Assembly: GCF_024349685.1 (NCBI RefSeq) | Contig: NZ_AP025944.1 | Span: forward strand, 2,052,001-2,116,000 | Source: Pseudomonas sp. LRP2-20 | Lineage (GTDB): Bacteria > Pseudomonadota > Gammaproteobacteria > Pseudomonadales > Pseudomonadaceae | Length of the DNA: 64,000 nucleotides | Direction: 5' to 3' | Shown here: positions 27,294 to 37,618 of the stretch, piece after piece | How the letters are laid out: every line of letters starts with the position of its first letter | Position numbering within the stretch: position 1 is the first letter of the stretch | Program-made: the position numbers and the translations under genes | Notes under the pieces: generated by a model | Databases searched by the model: none | Told to the model about the DNA's origin: nothing | What the model saw: only the letters and a program-made list of their open reading frames with translations

Positions 27294-27944
27294 ATGACAC
27301 CGTTGAGTCGCGTCGTGATCGGCGGCCTGCTGATCCTCGCCTGGCCTGCGGCGCATGCCGCCGAAGGCAAGACAATTTTTACCCAGGGCGGGACCAACCC
27401 CGCTGCCATGGCCTGCGTGGGCTGCCATGGCCCGGACGGCAAGGGGGTTGCCGCCGCCGGGTTCCCTCGCCTGGCTGGCCTGCCGGTCGCTTACCTGAGC
27501 AAGCAGCTGCATGACTGGCGCACTGGCAGCCGCCAGCATCCGGTCATGGCGCCGCTGGCCAAGGCCCTGAGCGAAGACGAAATCGAGGCTGTCAGCCGCT
27601 ACCTGGCCGGCTTGCCGGGTGATCCTGCCCCGGACCTGCGCCGCCAGCAGATCGCCAGCAACCCCACCGAACGCCTGGCCCTCTATGGCGACTGGAGCCG
27701 GCAGATTCCCGGTTGCGTGCAGTGCCACGGCCCTGGCGGCAGTGGGGTCGGCGAGCACTTCCCGCCGCTGGCTGGGCAGCCCGCTGCCTACCTGGTGGCC
27801 CAGCTCAACGGCTGGCGCGAGGGTAGCCGCAGCAATGACCCCAACCAGTTGATGGTAGGCGTGGCGAAGGCCATGACCGACGCCGAAGTCAAGGCGATTG
27901 CCGAGTACTTCGCCCAGCCCGCCAGCCCGGAGGTCAAGCCATGA
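27294..27944 (+). CDS. tsdB: diheme cytochrome c TsdB-like
   Basis: A 216-residue exported diheme cytochrome with a signal peptide ending about AHA-AEG. It has two c-type heme sites, CVGCH (41-45) and CVQCH (141-145), each followed by a cytochrome c4-like Met ligand region. It is coupled (4-base ATGA overlap) to a TsdA-like gene. In Pseudomonas stutzeri TsdB is the electron acceptor of thiosulfate dehydrogenase TsdA, and the same role is inferred here. ATG 27294 is chosen with GGAG 7 bases upstream; a GTG lies three bases earlier. Confidence 0.82.
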   Translation: MTPLSRVVIGGLLILAWPAAHAAEGKTIFTQGGTNPAAMACVGCHGPDGKGVAAAGFPRLAGLPVAYLSKQLHDWRTGSRQHPVMAPLAKALSEDEIEAVSRYLAGLPGDPAPDLRRQQIASNPTERLALYGDWSRQIPGCVQCHGPGGSGVGEHFPPLAGQPAAYLVAQLNGWREGSRSNDPNQLMVGVAKAMTDAEVKAIAEYFAQPASPEVKP

Positions 27945-28861
27945 AAGCCCTGTTGCCCACGTTCATGCTGCTGTACATCGGCAATGCCCTGGCCAATCAG
28001 GCGCCCATCGCCATGGAAGACCAGTCGCAACTCAAGGTCCCTGCTGCCCAGGCCGCGCCACAGTTCGCACCGCCGGCCGAAAGCGCACTGCCGGACAATG
28101 CCTTCGGCAAGATGGTCCGTGAGGGCCACGCGCTGTTTGTCGATACCCGCCGGCTGATGCCCGAGGCCGTGGGCAATGGCATGAATTGCAGCAACTGCCA
28201 CCTCGATCAGGGCCGCCTGGCGCATTCAGCGCCGCTGTGGGGCGCCTATCCGATGTACCCGGCCTACCGCAAGAAGAACGACAAGGTGAACACCTTCGCC
28301 GAGCGCATCCAGGGCTGCTTCCAGTTCAGCATGAACGGTAAGCCGCCGGCCGCCGACAGCGCGCAGATGACGGCGCTTGCGGTGTATTCGTACTGGCTTT
28401 CGACACAGGCGCCCACGGGCGTGGAAATCGCCGGTCGCGGCTACCCCGAGGTGCCACAGCCAAAAGACGGTTACGACTTCAAGCGCGGCCAGCAGGTCTA
28501 CCGCGAACAGTGCGCCCTCTGCCACGGTGCCAACGGCGAGGGGCAGAAGGTCGCAGGTGAGTATGTGATGCCGCCACTGTGGGGCAAGGACTCTTACAAC
28601 TGGGGCGCCGGCATGCACCGGATCAATACCGCGGCATCGTTCATCAAGCACAACATGCCACTGGGCAAGCCGGGCAGCCTGAGCGATCAGCAGGCCTGGG
28701 ACGTGGCCGCCTGGGTCAACCGCCACGAGCGCCCCCAGGACCCGCGCCTGGTGGAAGGCTCCGTCGAGAAGACGCGGCTGAAATTCCATGCCAACGATGG
28801 CGTCAACCTGTATGGCCAGCAGGTCGACGGGGTGTTGATCGGGCAGGGAAGTGGTAGCTGA
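27941..28861 (+). CDS. tsdA: thiosulfate dehydrogenase TsdA-like
   Basis: A 306-residue exported diheme enzyme with heme sites CSNCH (83-87) and CALCH (191-195). Between them lies ERIQGCFQFSMNG, where Cys126 matches the axial Cys ligand of the active-site heme in TsdA. TsdA oxidises two thiosulfates to tetrathionate, or runs in reverse depending on the bacterium. Paired with the upstream TsdB-like cytochrome in one operon. Direction of the reaction here is not decided by sequence. Confidence 0.82.
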   Translation: MKALLPTFMLLYIGNALANQAPIAMEDQSQLKVPAAQAAPQFAPPAESALPDNAFGKMVREGHALFVDTRRLMPEAVGNGMNCSNCHLDQGRLAHSAPLWGAYPMYPAYRKKNDKVNTFAERIQGCFQFSMNGKPPAADSAQMTALAVYSYWLSTQAPTGVEIAGRGYPEVPQPKDGYDFKRGQQVYREQCALCHGANGEGQKVAGEYVMPPLWGKDSYNWGAGMHRINTAASFIKHNMPLGKPGSLSDQQAWDVAAWVNRHERPQDPRLVEGSVEKTRLKFHANDGVNLYGQQVDGVLIGQGSGS

Positions 28862-29057
28862 AACCACGTTCCGCCGGCCTTTTCGGGGCTGCCCCGCAAG
28901 GGCCGGATGACGGGAATTTCACGAACTTTCTGGAACTATCTACACTAGGTTATCTCTATGAAGGCAGCGGTCGTCGCAGGCAGGGCATTGTAAGCTGCCT
29001 GCCGGCTGATTAGACTGCGCCGAATTCCACAGGCCTCGCCTATGTTTAAGGATGTTT

Positions 29058-29897
29058 ATGATCAAGAAATGCTTGTTCCCGGCAGCCGGCTACGGCACGC
29101 GCTTCCTGCCTGCTACCAAAGCCATGCCCAAGGAAATGCTGCCGGTGGTCAACAAGCCACTGATCCAGTATGGCGTTGAAGAAGCATTGGATGCTGGTCT
29201 GAACGAGATTTCCATCGTCACCGGTCGCGGCAAGCGCGCCCTGGAAGACCACTTCGACATCAGCTACGAGCTGGAAAACCAGATCAAGGGCACCGACAAG
29301 GAAAAATACCTGGTCGGCATCCGTCGCCTGCTCGACGAGTGCTCGTTCTCCTACACCCGCCAGACCGAAATGAAAGGCCTGGGCCATGCCATCCTGACCG
29401 GCCGCCCGCTGATCGGTGACGAGCCGTTCGCCGTGGTGCTGGCGGACGACCTGTGCGTCAACCTCGACGGCGAGGGCGTGCTCGCGCAGATGGTCGCGCT
29501 GTACAAGAAGTACCGCTGCTCGATCGTCGCCATCCAGGAAGTCGATCCGCAGGAAACCAACAAGTACGGCGTCATCGCCGGTGAAGAGATCAAGGACGGC
29601 ATCTTCCGCGTCGACGCCATGGTCGAGAAGCCGAAGCCGGAAGACGCACCTTCCAACCTGGCGATCATCGGTCGCTACATCCTGACCCCGGACATCTTCG
29701 AGAAGATCGAACAGACCGAGCCGGGCAAAGGTGGCGAGATCCAGATCACCGACGCGCTGATGAAACAGGCCGCCGAAGGCAACGTGATCGCCTACAAGTT
29801 CAAGGGCAAGCGTTTCGACTGCGGTGGCGCCGAAGGCTACATCGAGGCGACCAACTTCTGCTTCGAAAACTTCTACAAGGCCGGCAAGGCTTACTGA
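29058..29897 (+). CDS. galU: UTP-glucose-1-phosphate uridylyltransferase GalU
   Basis: A 279-residue nucleotidyltransferase, the normal GalU length. The substrate loop LFPAAGYGTRFLPATKAMPKEML and the metal site VVLADDLC are clear. It makes UDP-glucose for LPS and exopolysaccharide. ATG 29058 is chosen over ATG 29052 because AAGGA lies 5 bases before it. Confidence 0.95.
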   Translation: MIKKCLFPAAGYGTRFLPATKAMPKEMLPVVNKPLIQYGVEEALDAGLNEISIVTGRGKRALEDHFDISYELENQIKGTDKEKYLVGIRRLLDECSFSYTRQTEMKGLGHAILTGRPLIGDEPFAVVLADDLCVNLDGEGVLAQMVALYKKYRCSIVAIQEVDPQETNKYGVIAGEEIKDGIFRVDAMVEKPKPEDAPSNLAIIGRYILTPDIFEKIEQTEPGKGGEIQITDALMKQAAEGNVIAYKFKGKRFDCGGAEGYIEATNFCFENFYKAGKAY

Positions 29898-29916
29898 TTC
29901 AAGTTGCTGTTGACTG

Positions 29917-30016
29917 GGGCCGCTTTGTGGCCCTTCGCGGGCAAGCCCGCTCCTACAGGGTCTGTGCGATACCTGTGGGGGCGGGCTTGCCCGCGAAGGG
30001 GCGCAAAGCGGCCCCA
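29917..30016. repeat. REP pair with extended palindrome
   Basis: Inverted REP cores flanked by GGGGCCGCTTTG and CAAAGCGGCCCC, so the whole 100 bases can fold as one long hairpin between galU and gorA. Confidence 0.88.
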
Positions 30017-30054
30017 GTGCGTTATGCTGGGCGCCTGCCTAGGAGAGTGAATAC

Positions 30055-31410
30055 ATGGCCTACGATTTTGATCTGTTCGTGATTGGTGCCGGTTCCGGCG
30101 GTGTGCGCGCGGCGCGTTTCGCTGCGGGCTTCGGTGCAAAAGTGGCAGTGGCCGAGAGCCGCTACCTGGGTGGCACCTGCGTCAACGTCGGCTGCGTGCC
30201 GAAGAAGCTGCTGGTGTACGGCGCCCACGTCGCCGATGAGCTGGAGCAGGCCGCAGGCTTCGGCTGGACCCTGGAAGAGGGCCATTTCGACTGGGGCACG
30301 CTGATCGCCAACAAGAACCGCGAGATCGAGCGCCTCAACGGCATCTACCGCAACCTGCTGGTGAACAGCGGCGTGACCTTGCTGCAAGGCCATGCACGCA
30401 TCACCGGCGCCAACGAAGTGGAAGTGGACGGCCAGCGCTACAGCGCCGAGCACATCCTGATCGCCACAGGCGGCTGGCCGCAGGTGCCGGACATTCCGGG
30501 CAAGGAACTGGCCATCACCTCCAACGAGGCGTTCTACCTCAAAGACCTGCCGCGCCGCGTGCTGGTGGTCGGCGGTGGCTACATTGCCGTCGAGTTCGCC
30601 GGCATCCTCCAGGGCCTGGGCGCCGATACCACCTTGCTGTATCGCGGCGACCTGTTCCTGCGCGGCTTCGACGGCTCGGTGCGTACCCACCTCAAGGAAG
30701 AGCTGGAAAAGCGCGGCCTGAACCTGCAGTTCAACGCCGACATCCAGCGCATCGACAAGCTTGACGACGGCAGCCTGAAAGCCACCCTCAAGGACGGCCG
30801 CGAGCTGCTTGCCGATTGCGTGTTCTACGCCACCGGTCGCCGCCCGATGCTCGACAACCTGGGCCTGGAAAACACCGGCGTGGAGCTGGATGCCCGCGGC
30901 TTCATTCGTGTCGACGAGCAGTACCAGACCACCGCACCGTCGATCCTCGCCATTGGCGACGTGATCGGCCGCGTGCAGCTCACCCCGGTGGCCCTGGCCG
31001 AAGGTATGGCCGTGGCGCGGCGCCTGTTCAAGCCTGAGCAATACCGCCCGGTGGATTACCAGAACATCCCGACCGCCGTGTTCAGCCAGCCACCGATCGG
31101 TACCGTCGGCCTGACCGAAGAGCAGGCGCTGGAAGCCGGGCACAAGGTGCAGATCTTCGAAAGCCGCTTCCGCGCCATGAAGCTGACCCTCACCGACATC
31201 CAGGAAAAGACCCTGATGAAGCTGGTGGTGGACGCCGAGACCGACAAGGTGCTGGGCTGCCACATGGTCGGCCCCGATGCCGGCGAGATCATCCAGGGCC
31301 TGGGTGTGGCCCTTAAGGCCGGCGCGACCAAGCTGCAGTTCGACGAGACCATCGGCGTGCACCCGACCGCCGCGGAAGAGTTCGTCACCATGCGTACCGT
31401 GACCCGCTGA
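30055..31410 (+). CDS. gorA: glutathione-disulfide reductase
   Basis: A 451-residue flavoprotein disulfide reductase with FAD site [12 protein letters not shown], redox-active pair C42/C47 in [15 protein letters not shown](P) site [13 protein letters not shown] and the C-terminal HPTAAEE base pair. It reduces glutathione disulfide with NADPH. The upstream ribosome site is AGGAG 7 bases from the ATG. Next-door ahpC/ahpF give a peroxide-defence context. Confidence 0.93.
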   Translation: MAYDFDLFVIGAGSGGVRAARFAAGFGAKVAVAESRYLGGTCVNVGCVPKKLLVYGAHVADELEQAAGFGWTLEEGHFDWGTLIANKNREIERLNGIYRNLLVNSGVTLLQGHARITGANEVEVDGQRYSAEHILIATGGWPQVPDIPGKELAITSNEAFYLKDLPRRVLVVGGGYIAVEFAGILQGLGADTTLLYRGDLFLRGFDGSVRTHLKEELEKRGLNLQFNADIQRIDKLDDGSLKATLKDGRELLADCVFYATGRRPMLDNLGLENTGVELDARGFIRVDEQYQTTAPSILAIGDVIGRVQLTPVALAEGMAVARRLFKPEQYRPVDYQNIPTAVFSQPPIGTVGLTEEQALEAGHKVQIFESRFRAMKLTLTDIQEKTLMKLVVDAETDKVLGCHMVGPDAGEIIQGLGVALKAGATKLQFDETIGVHPTAAEEFVTMRTVTR

Positions 31411-31606
31411 TCAAGCCTGGCGCCGTGCCTTGCAGGAGCGGCGCCATCCTCCAGATCGTTTGCTCAGCCCATTCCCTTCTATTAATTATCTGCGGTTATA
31501 GCCAAAACCAATCACAAGCATGAGCTTTGCCAATGAGCCTTTGTCGGGACCAGCGGTTAGGATTCTCTCCATCAACTGATTCCAACCCCATGAAGGAGCG
31601 TCTCTC

Positions 31607-32170
31607 ATGCCAATCATCAACAGCCAGGTCAAACCGTTCAACGCCACCGCCTACCACAAAGGCGAGTTCGTTCAGGTCAGCGAAGCCGACCTGAAAGGCA
31701 AGTGGTCCGTCGTGTTCTTCTACCCGGCTGACTTCACCTTCGTCTGCCCGACCGAACTGGGTGACCTCGCCGACAACTACGCCGAGTTCCAGAAGCTGGG
31801 CGTGGAAATCTACGGCGTGTCCACCGACACCCACTTCACCCACAAAGCCTGGCACGACACCTCGGAAACCATCGGCAAGATCCAGTACCCGCTGATCGGT
31901 GACCCGACCCACGTCATCTCGCGCAACTTCGACGTGCTGATCGAAGAAGCCGGCCTGGCCGATCGCGGTACCTTCGTGATCAACCCGGAAGGCCAGATCA
32001 AGATCGTCGAATTGAACGACGGTGGTGTTGGCCGCGACGCAGCCGAACTGCTGCGCAAGGTCAAGGCTGCCCAGTACGTTGCCGCTCACCCAGGCGAAGT
32101 GTGCCCGGCCAAGTGGAAAGAAGGCGAAGCCACTCTGGCGCCATCGCTGGACCTGGTCGGCAAGATCTAA
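31607..32170 (+). CDS. ahpC: alkyl hydroperoxide reductase subunit AhpC
   Basis: A 187-residue 2-Cys peroxiredoxin: peroxidatic Cys47 in FVCPTE and resolving Cys166 in EVCPAKW, with the GDP and YF-type C-terminal arm typical of AhpC. It reduces H2O2 and organic peroxides, recycled by AhpF encoded 125 bases downstream. AAGGAG lies 10 bases before the ATG. Confidence 0.95.
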   Translation: MPIINSQVKPFNATAYHKGEFVQVSEADLKGKWSVVFFYPADFTFVCPTELGDLADNYAEFQKLGVEIYGVSTDTHFTHKAWHDTSETIGKIQYPLIGDPTHVISRNFDVLIEEAGLADRGTFVINPEGQIKIVELNDGGVGRDAAELLRKVKAAQYVAAHPGEVCPAKWKEGEATLAPSLDLVGKI

Positions 32171-32230
32171 GGTCATGCATCAATCGCGGGCGGTGAGCAG
32201 CCGCCAAAGCTGAAGTACCCACCGCCCCGT

Positions 32231-32265
32231 AAAAGCGCCCGGGCGAGCTCGCCTGGGCGTTTTTG
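32231..32265 (+). terminator. intercistronic terminator between ahpC and ahpF
   Basis: GCGCCCGGGCGA-GC-TCGCCTGGGCG hairpin with one mismatch followed by five T. It would attenuate transcription so that AhpC exceeds AhpF. Confidence 0.75.
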
Positions 32266-32295
32266 TATCCGAGTTTTGAAAAAGGAATCGCCCGT

Positions 32296-33858
32296 ATGTT
32301 GGACGCCACGCTTAAATCGCAACTGAAAACCTACCTGGAGCGGGTCACCCAGCCGATCGAGATCGTTGCCTCCCTCGACGACGGCGCGAAGTCCCGCGAA
32401 TTGCACGACCTGCTGGCGGAAATTGCCAGTCTGTCGAACCTCATTACCTTCAGCGCGGACGGCAGCGATGCCCGTCGTCCCTCGTTCTCGCTGAACCGCC
32501 CGGGTGCCGACATCAGCCTGCGCTTCGCCGGCATCCCCATGGGCCACGAATTCACCTCGCTGGTGCTGGCGCTGCTGCAAGTGGGCGGCCACCCGTCCAA
32601 GGCCAGTGCCGAAGTGATCGAGCAGATCCAGGCGCTGGAAGGCGAATTCACCTTTGAAACCTACTTCTCGCTGTCGTGCCAGAACTGCCCGGACGTGGTC
32701 CAGGCGCTGAACCTGATGGCGGTGCTCAACCCCAACGTGCGCCACGTGGCCATCGACGGTGCCCTGTTCCAGGATGAAGTCGAGTCGCGCAAGATCATGG
32801 CGGTGCCGAGCATCTACCTGAACGGCGAAGTGTTCGGCCAGGGCCGCATGGGCCTGGAAGAAATCCTCGGCAAGATCGATACCAATGCCGGCGCACGCCA
32901 GGCTGAGAAGATCAACGCCAAGGACGCCTTCGACGTGCTGGTGGTCGGCGGTGGCCCGGCCGGTGCTGCAGCGGCCATCTATGCTGCACGCAAGGGCATC
33001 CGCACCGGCGTCGCTGCCGAGCGTTTCGGTGGCCAGGTGCTCGATACCCTGGCCATCGAGAACTTCATCTCGGTGCAGGAAACCGAAGGGCCGAAGCTGG
33101 CCACGGCGCTGGAAGAGCACGTCAAGCAGTACGACGTCGACATCATGAACCTGCAGCGCGGTGAAGCGTTGATCCCGGCCACCGATGGCGGCCTGCATGA
33201 AGTGCGCCTGGCCGGCGGCGCCTCGCTCAAGGCCAAGACCGTGATCCTCGCCACCGGCGCCCGCTGGCGTGAAATGAACGTGCCGGGCGAGCAGGAATAC
33301 CGCGCCCGTGGCGTCGCCTACTGCCCGCACTGTGATGGCCCGCTGTTCAAGGGCAAGCGCGTGGCGGTTATCGGCGGCGGCAACTCGGGCGTGGAAGCGG
33401 CCATCGACCTGGCCGGTATCGTCGCCCAGGTCACGCTGATCGAGTTCGACAGCCAGTTGCGCGCCGACGCAGTGCTGCAGCGCAAGCTGCACAGCCTGCC
33501 GAACGTCAAGGTGATCACCAGTGCGCTGACCACCGAAGTGGTTGGCAATGGCGAGAAAGTGACAGGCTTGCGTTACAAGGACCGCACCACTGACGCGGTG
33601 CATGACCTGGCGCTGGAAGGCATCTTCGTGCAGATCGGCTTGCTGCCGAACACCGATTGGCTCAAGGGCACTGTCGAGCTGTCGCCGCGTGGCGAGATCA
33701 TCGTCGACGCCAAGGGCCAGACCAGTGTGCCGGGTGTGTTTGCCGCAGGTGACGTGACCACCGTGCCGTACAAGCAGATCGTCATCGCGGTGGGTGAGGG
33801 CGCCAAGGCCTCGCTGGCGGCGTTCGATCACCTGATCCGCACTTCCGCGCCGGCGTAA
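32296..33858 (+). CDS. ahpF: alkyl hydroperoxide reductase subunit AhpF
   Basis: A 520-residue NADH-dependent flavoprotein that regenerates AhpC. The N-terminal double thioredoxin-like domain carries CQNC (128-131). The thioredoxin-reductase-like part has [12 protein letters not shown] for FAD, CPHC (343-346) and [12 protein letters not shown] for NADH. ATG 32296 is chosen, with AAGGA 9 bases upstream, giving the normal AhpF length. Expression follows ahpC through a leaky terminator. Confidence 0.95.
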   Translation: MLDATLKSQLKTYLERVTQPIEIVASLDDGAKSRELHDLLAEIASLSNLITFSADGSDARRPSFSLNRPGADISLRFAGIPMGHEFTSLVLALLQVGGHPSKASAEVIEQIQALEGEFTFETYFSLSCQNCPDVVQALNLMAVLNPNVRHVAIDGALFQDEVESRKIMAVPSIYLNGEVFGQGRMGLEEILGKIDTNAGARQAEKINAKDAFDVLVVGGGPAGAAAAIYAARKGIRTGVAAERFGGQVLDTLAIENFISVQETEGPKLATALEEHVKQYDVDIMNLQRGEALIPATDGGLHEVRLAGGASLKAKTVILATGARWREMNVPGEQEYRARGVAYCPHCDGPLFKGKRVAVIGGGNSGVEAAIDLAGIVAQVTLIEFDSQLRADAVLQRKLHSLPNVKVITSALTTEVVGNGEKVTGLRYKDRTTDAVHDLALEGIFVQIGLLPNTDWLKGTVELSPRGEIIVDAKGQTSVPGVFAAGDVTTVPYKQIVIAVGEGAKASLAAFDHLIRTSAPA

Positions 33859-33865
33859 GCCTGTA

Positions 33866-33963
33866 CCGGCCTCTTCGCGGCTAAAGCCGCTCCCACAGGT
33901 ACAGCGCAAGCCTCAAGGGCGGTGATATCCCTGTAGGAGCGGCTTTAGCCGCGAAAGGGCCGG
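33866..33963. repeat. REP pair, GCGGCTTTAGCCGCGAA variant
   Basis: Two inverted REP copies with the core GCGGCTAAAGCCGCTCC, a sub-family differing from the GGGCTTGCCC type elsewhere in the window, between ahpF and a small gene. Confidence 0.85.
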
Positions 33964-34025
33964 CACAAGCAAAGCAAAACCGGAGGGTGTCTATGCTTAC
34001 CGCAGGCACCCTCTGGAGCTTCACC

Positions 34026-34214
34026 ATGACCCTGATCAGCCGCGAACCCTGGTGGCTAGTTCCGCCCAAGCCCGGGCAGAAAGAGCAGGACCTGCACTGG
34101 GGCTACCTCGAGATCTACGCCGACGGCCGCACCGTGTTCGTCGACCAGCGCCCCAGTGACCGGGAGCTGGCCGAACGCAAGAGCTGTCGCAACTTCCCCG
34201 ACCCTGAACAGTAG
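34026..34214 (+). CDS. small conserved hypothetical protein
   Basis: A 62-residue protein rich in Trp, Pro and charged residues (SREPWWLVPPKPGQKEQDLHWG). TGGAG lies 7 bases before the ATG. Its fold is unclear and I do not recognise the family. It lies between a REP pair and the convergent yceH. Confidence 0.65.
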   Translation: MTLISREPWWLVPPKPGQKEQDLHWGYLEIYADGRTVFVDQRPSDRELAERKSCRNFPDPEQ

Positions 34215-34219
34215 GCGGC

Positions 34220-34867
34220 TCAGCCTTCCAGCTCGGCCAGGCGCGCCTCCAGCGCTGCGATCCGCGCTTCCAGGGCTTCGATACGTTCTTCCGACACGCT
34301 GGCGCCACTGCTGCGAGCGCCACCTTCCTGCTGGCGCGCCGCCAGAATCGCCTCGATTTCCGCCGGGTCGCCGAGGGCATGGGTATAGCGGTCTTCCCGT
34401 TGCCCGGCCTGGCGTGGCAGGTGCAGGGCCAGGCCGCGCGAAATCAGGCGTTCGAGCTGATGCTGGATCTGTTCGGTATCGTCGAAGTCGTGCAGGCGGT
34501 TACTGCGCGTCAGCAGTTCGTTGAGGGTCTGCGGCCCGCGCAGGAACATCAGGCCCATCAGCACCAGCTGCGCCGGTACCAGCTCCAGCGCCTTGTCCAC
34601 CCGCTGTTCCCAGCGGTCGGCGCGGCTGCCCATCTGCAGGCGGGTCATGTCCTGGCCTTCGAGGGCGCGCAGGGCCTGGCCGACCTGGCCCTGGGTAAGG
34701 TTCATGACCGGCTCCCGGCTGGTCTTCTGGTTACAGGCCAGGACCAGGGCGTTGAGGGTCAGCGGGTAGCTTTCCGGGCTGGTCGCCTGCTTTTCGATCA
34801 GCGCGCCGAGAATGCGGATCTCGATGCTGCTGAAGCGGCCTTCGCCTGCGGTTTCGTGTTCTGACAT
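34220..34867 (-). CDS. yceH: YceH family protein (DUF480)
   Basis: A 215-residue protein of two winged-helix units and a C-terminal coiled coil ([21 protein letters not shown]). The signature [35 protein letters not shown] is diagnostic of YceH. The molecular role is not established. It ends 5 bases from the convergent small gene. Confidence 0.9.
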   Translation of the reverse strand: MSEHETAGEGRFSSIEIRILGALIEKQATSPESYPLTLNALVLACNQKTSREPVMNLTQGQVGQALRALEGQDMTRLQMGSRADRWEQRVDKALELVPAQLVLMGLMFLRGPQTLNELLTRSNRLHDFDDTEQIQHQLERLISRGLALHLPRQAGQREDRYTHALGDPAEIEAILAARQQEGGARSSGASVSEERIEALEARIAALEARLAELEG

Positions 34868-34965
34868 GGCCCTGTCTCATTGCTGGGGAAAGGCCACTAG
34901 CGTAGGTAAAGCGCCTGGCTTAAGCAATCCACAGGTAGTACACCCACCTCAGGGCCAGTGCAGTA

Positions 34966-35012
34966 CCTGTGGGAGCGGGCTTGCCCGCGAATGGGCCGCA
35001 AAGCGGCCCCGG
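34966..35012. repeat. single REP element plus GCGGCCC extension
   Basis: One REP copy, CTGTGGGAGCGGGCTTGCCCGCGAA, followed by GGGCCGCAAAGCGGCCC, downstream of sstT. Confidence 0.8.
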
Positions 35013-35017
35013 CAAAC

Positions 35018-36229
35018 TCAAGCGCTGCGCCGCTCCTGCGCCAGGCAAGCCGCTGCGGTAAACAGCACGTCCGTGGAGGAATTCAGCGCCGTCTCCGCCG
35101 AATCCTGCAGCACGCCAATGATGAAGCCCACCGCCACCACCTGCATGGCAATTTCGCCAGGGATGCCAAACAGGCTGCACGCCAGCGGAATCAGCAGCAG
35201 CGACCCACCAGCCACGCCTGAAGCGCCACAGGCGCAGATCGCCGCCACCACGCTGAGCAGCACCGCTGTCGGCAAGTCGACCGGAATGCCCAAGGTATGC
35301 ACTGCCGCCAAGGTCAGTACGGTGATGGTGATCGCCGCGCCTGCCATGTTGATGGTCGCCCCCAGCGGGATCGACACCGAATAGGTGTCCTCATGCAGGC
35401 CCAGGCGCTCCGACAGCGCCAGGTTGACCGGAATGTTGGCCGCCGAACTGCGGGTGAAGAACGCCGTGATGCCGCTTTCACGCAGGCACAGCAACGTCAG
35501 TGGGTAAGGGTTGCGGCGGATCTTCCAGAACACGATCAGCGGGTTCATCACCAGCGCCACGAACAGCATGCAGCCGATCAGCACGCCCAGCAGGTGCAGG
35601 TAGCCGAGCAGGGCGCTCAGGCCGGACTGGGCCAGGGTCGAGCTGACCAGGCCGAAGATGCCCAGCGGGGCAAAGCGGATGACCACGCGCACGATCAGGG
35701 TCACGCCATTGGACAGGTCCTCGACCACGGTGCGGGTGGTCTGGCCAGCATGGCGCAAGGCCACGCCCAGGCCGATGGCCCAGGTCAGCACGCCGATGAA
35801 GTTGGCGTTGATCAAGGCGTTGATCGGGTTGTCGACTGCGCTCAGCAGCAGGTTCTGCATCACCTCGGTGATGCCGCCTGGCGCGCTCAGGGTGGCCTCG
35901 CCGGTGCTCAGGGCCAGATGCGAAGGGAACAGCATGCTGGCGACCACCGCCACCACGGCGGCGGCGAAGGTGCCCAGCAAGTACAGCCAGAGGATCGGCC
36001 GGATATGGGTTTCCTGGCCGTGGCGGTGATTGGCGATCGAGGCCATGACCAGGATGAACACCAATACCGGTGCGACCGCCTTGAGGGCGCTGACGAACAC
36101 TTTGCCGAGGAAGGCCAGGTCGCGGGCGATGGCAGGGGCCAGCAGGGCCAGGGCGATACCGGCGACCAGGCCGATGACGATCTGGGTCACCAGGCTGGTG
36201 CGGTTCAAGAGGTGGAAAACAGGTGTCAT
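35018..36229 (-). CDS. sstT: serine/threonine:sodium symporter SstT
   Basis: A 403-residue membrane transporter of the DAACS family with eight or more hydrophobic helices. It has the re-entrant loop Ser-rich motif ([13 protein letters not shown]) and the second-half motif [20 protein letters not shown]. It imports Ser and Thr with sodium. The start at 36229 gives the usual SstT N terminus. It is a single gene, divergent from nothing; nhaR lies upstream on the same strand with 95 bases between. Confidence 0.9.
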   Translation of the reverse strand: MTPVFHLLNRTSLVTQIVIGLVAGIALALLAPAIARDLAFLGKVFVSALKAVAPVLVFILVMASIANHRHGQETHIRPILWLYLLGTFAAAVVAVVASMLFPSHLALSTGEATLSAPGGITEVMQNLLLSAVDNPINALINANFIGVLTWAIGLGVALRHAGQTTRTVVEDLSNGVTLIVRVVIRFAPLGIFGLVSSTLAQSGLSALLGYLHLLGVLIGCMLFVALVMNPLIVFWKIRRNPYPLTLLCLRESGITAFFTRSSAANIPVNLALSERLGLHEDTYSVSIPLGATINMAGAAITITVLTLAAVHTLGIPVDLPTAVLLSVVAAICACGASGVAGGSLLLIPLACSLFGIPGEIAMQVVAVGFIIGVLQDSAETALNSSTDVLFTAAACLAQERRSA

Positions 36230-36323
36230 GTGCAGCGCAGTCTCGGAATCTTCAAAGGGCGCGACTCTAGCACAATCAGGCCCGGCCCTTTCGCGCCGAA
36301 CCGCCACGAAAAAGCCGCCATCA

Positions 36324-37217
36324 CTACCAGTGGAACAGCTCCCGCCGCGCCCCCTCGGTAATTGCCACGATCCCCGGATGCTTGACCTTGCGCTCCACCG
36401 AAATGGCATAGAACGACTCATGCACCGCCTCGGTCTGGCCGATCAGCTCGACGCCATACTGCCGGCACACTTCCTCGGCAATCACGCTGGGCGCAACGAA
36501 AACTCCGCTGCCCGACTGCCCGAACGCCTGCATCAGCGCACTGTCGTCGAACTCACCGATAATCTGCGGCTGCACCTGCTGCTCGCCCAGCCAGCGCAAC
36601 AGGCGGCTGCGCACCACGGTTTCCGGGCCGGGAATCAGCAGTGGGGCATCTTGCAGGCAGGCGGGGAAGGGGCCAGCATGCTGCCTGGCCAGGGCCGGGG
36701 TGGCGAAAAAGCTCAGGCCACATTCGCCAAGCTTCTGGCTATAGCCCTTGATGTCCAGGTGGCTGGGCATCGGGCTGTCGGAAATCACCAGGTCCAGGCG
36801 CTGAATCGCCAGGTCCGCCAGCAACCGTTCGAGTTTGTCTTCGCGGCAGCTGATGCGCAGCGCCTCGTCCAGCTCCATGGTCGGTGCCAGCAGGCGATAG
36901 ACGATCGACTTCGGCACCACATCAGCCACCCCCACGCGGAACAGTATCTGCTCCTGCGGGCCGGCCCTGAGCATGGCCTCCAGTTCGCTGCCGATCTGGA
37001 ACATCTGCTCGGCATAAACCAGCGCCTGACGGCCGGTTTCGGTCAGCTCCAGTTGCCGGCCGACGCGCTGGAACAGCTCCAGCCCGTAGGTCTGCTCGAA
37101 CAGGCTGATCTGCCCGCTGATGGTCTGCGGAGTCAGGTTCAGCTGCTCGCTGGCGCGGGCGATGCTGCCGGTCTTGGCCACGGCCCAAAAGTAGTGGAGC
37201 TGGCGATAGTTGAGCAC
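36324..37217 (-). CDS. nhaR: LysR-family regulator NhaR
   Basis: A 297-residue LysR regulator. The start [23 protein letters not shown] and helix [14 protein letters not shown] match NhaR, the Na+-responsive activator of nhaA and osmotic genes in E. coli. No nhaA is adjacent, so the target here is not apparent. It is divergent from a small lipoprotein gene and the downstream terC, which are candidates for regulation. Confidence 0.85.
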   Translation of the reverse strand: MLNYRQLHYFWAVAKTGSIARASEQLNLTPQTISGQISLFEQTYGLELFQRVGRQLELTETGRQALVYAEQMFQIGSELEAMLRAGPQEQILFRVGVADVVPKSIVYRLLAPTMELDEALRISCREDKLERLLADLAIQRLDLVISDSPMPSHLDIKGYSQKLGECGLSFFATPALARQHAGPFPACLQDAPLLIPGPETVVRSRLLRWLGEQQVQPQIIGEFDDSALMQAFGQSGSGVFVAPSVIAEEVCRQYGVELIGQTEAVHESFYAISVERKVKHPGIVAITEGARRELFHW

Positions 37218-37349
37218 GCAAGCGGGTCCCGATTCGAAAAAACCGAAGTATACACACTGGAAATACGAATTTTCCTGAGGTATTGGCGTCTTTAGAATGC
37301 GTTCCCATCAGGCGCTTCGCGCCGCCGGGATTTTTCAAGCGAGGACACC

Positions 37350-37589
37350 ATGCTGCAACTCAAATCCATTGGCACTCCGCTGGTGCTGGCCTTGGCACTG
37401 TTGACCCTGGCCGGTTGCGACCAGGCCGAGAAGTCCGCCCAGCAGATGCTCGACCAGGCCGCAAAGTCGGCCAAGCAGGCCATTGACGACACCAACAAGG
37501 CTGCTCAGCAGGCGTTGAGCGATGCCATCGGTCACGAGGGCCACAAGCCCAAGGAAGCCGACAAGAAAGCCCACACCCAGGAAATCTGA
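37350..37589 (+). CDS. small Ala/Lys-rich lipoprotein
   Basis: A 79-residue lipoprotein: signal with lipobox LAGC, then an amphipathic helix rich in Ala, Gln and Lys (QAAKSAKQAIDDTNKAAQQA) and a His/Lys-rich tail. Reminiscent of short helical envelope lipoproteins. AGGA is present in the upstream region. It is divergent from nhaR and followed 29 bases later by terC. Confidence 0.65.
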   Translation: MLQLKSIGTPLVLALALLTLAGCDQAEKSAQQMLDQAAKSAKQAIDDTNKAAQQALSDAIGHEGHKPKEADKKAHTQEI

Positions 37590-37618
37590 CCCCCAACCGC
37601 CGCTTCAGGATTTGAACA

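Noticed and set aside
28875..28908. Terminator after tsdA
   Set aside because: An imperfect GC-rich stem is present but no T run follows.
31485..31606. OxyR site upstream of ahpC
   Set aside because: Partial ATAG/CTAT elements are present near 31490-31502 but spacing does not fit the tetranucleotide pattern well.
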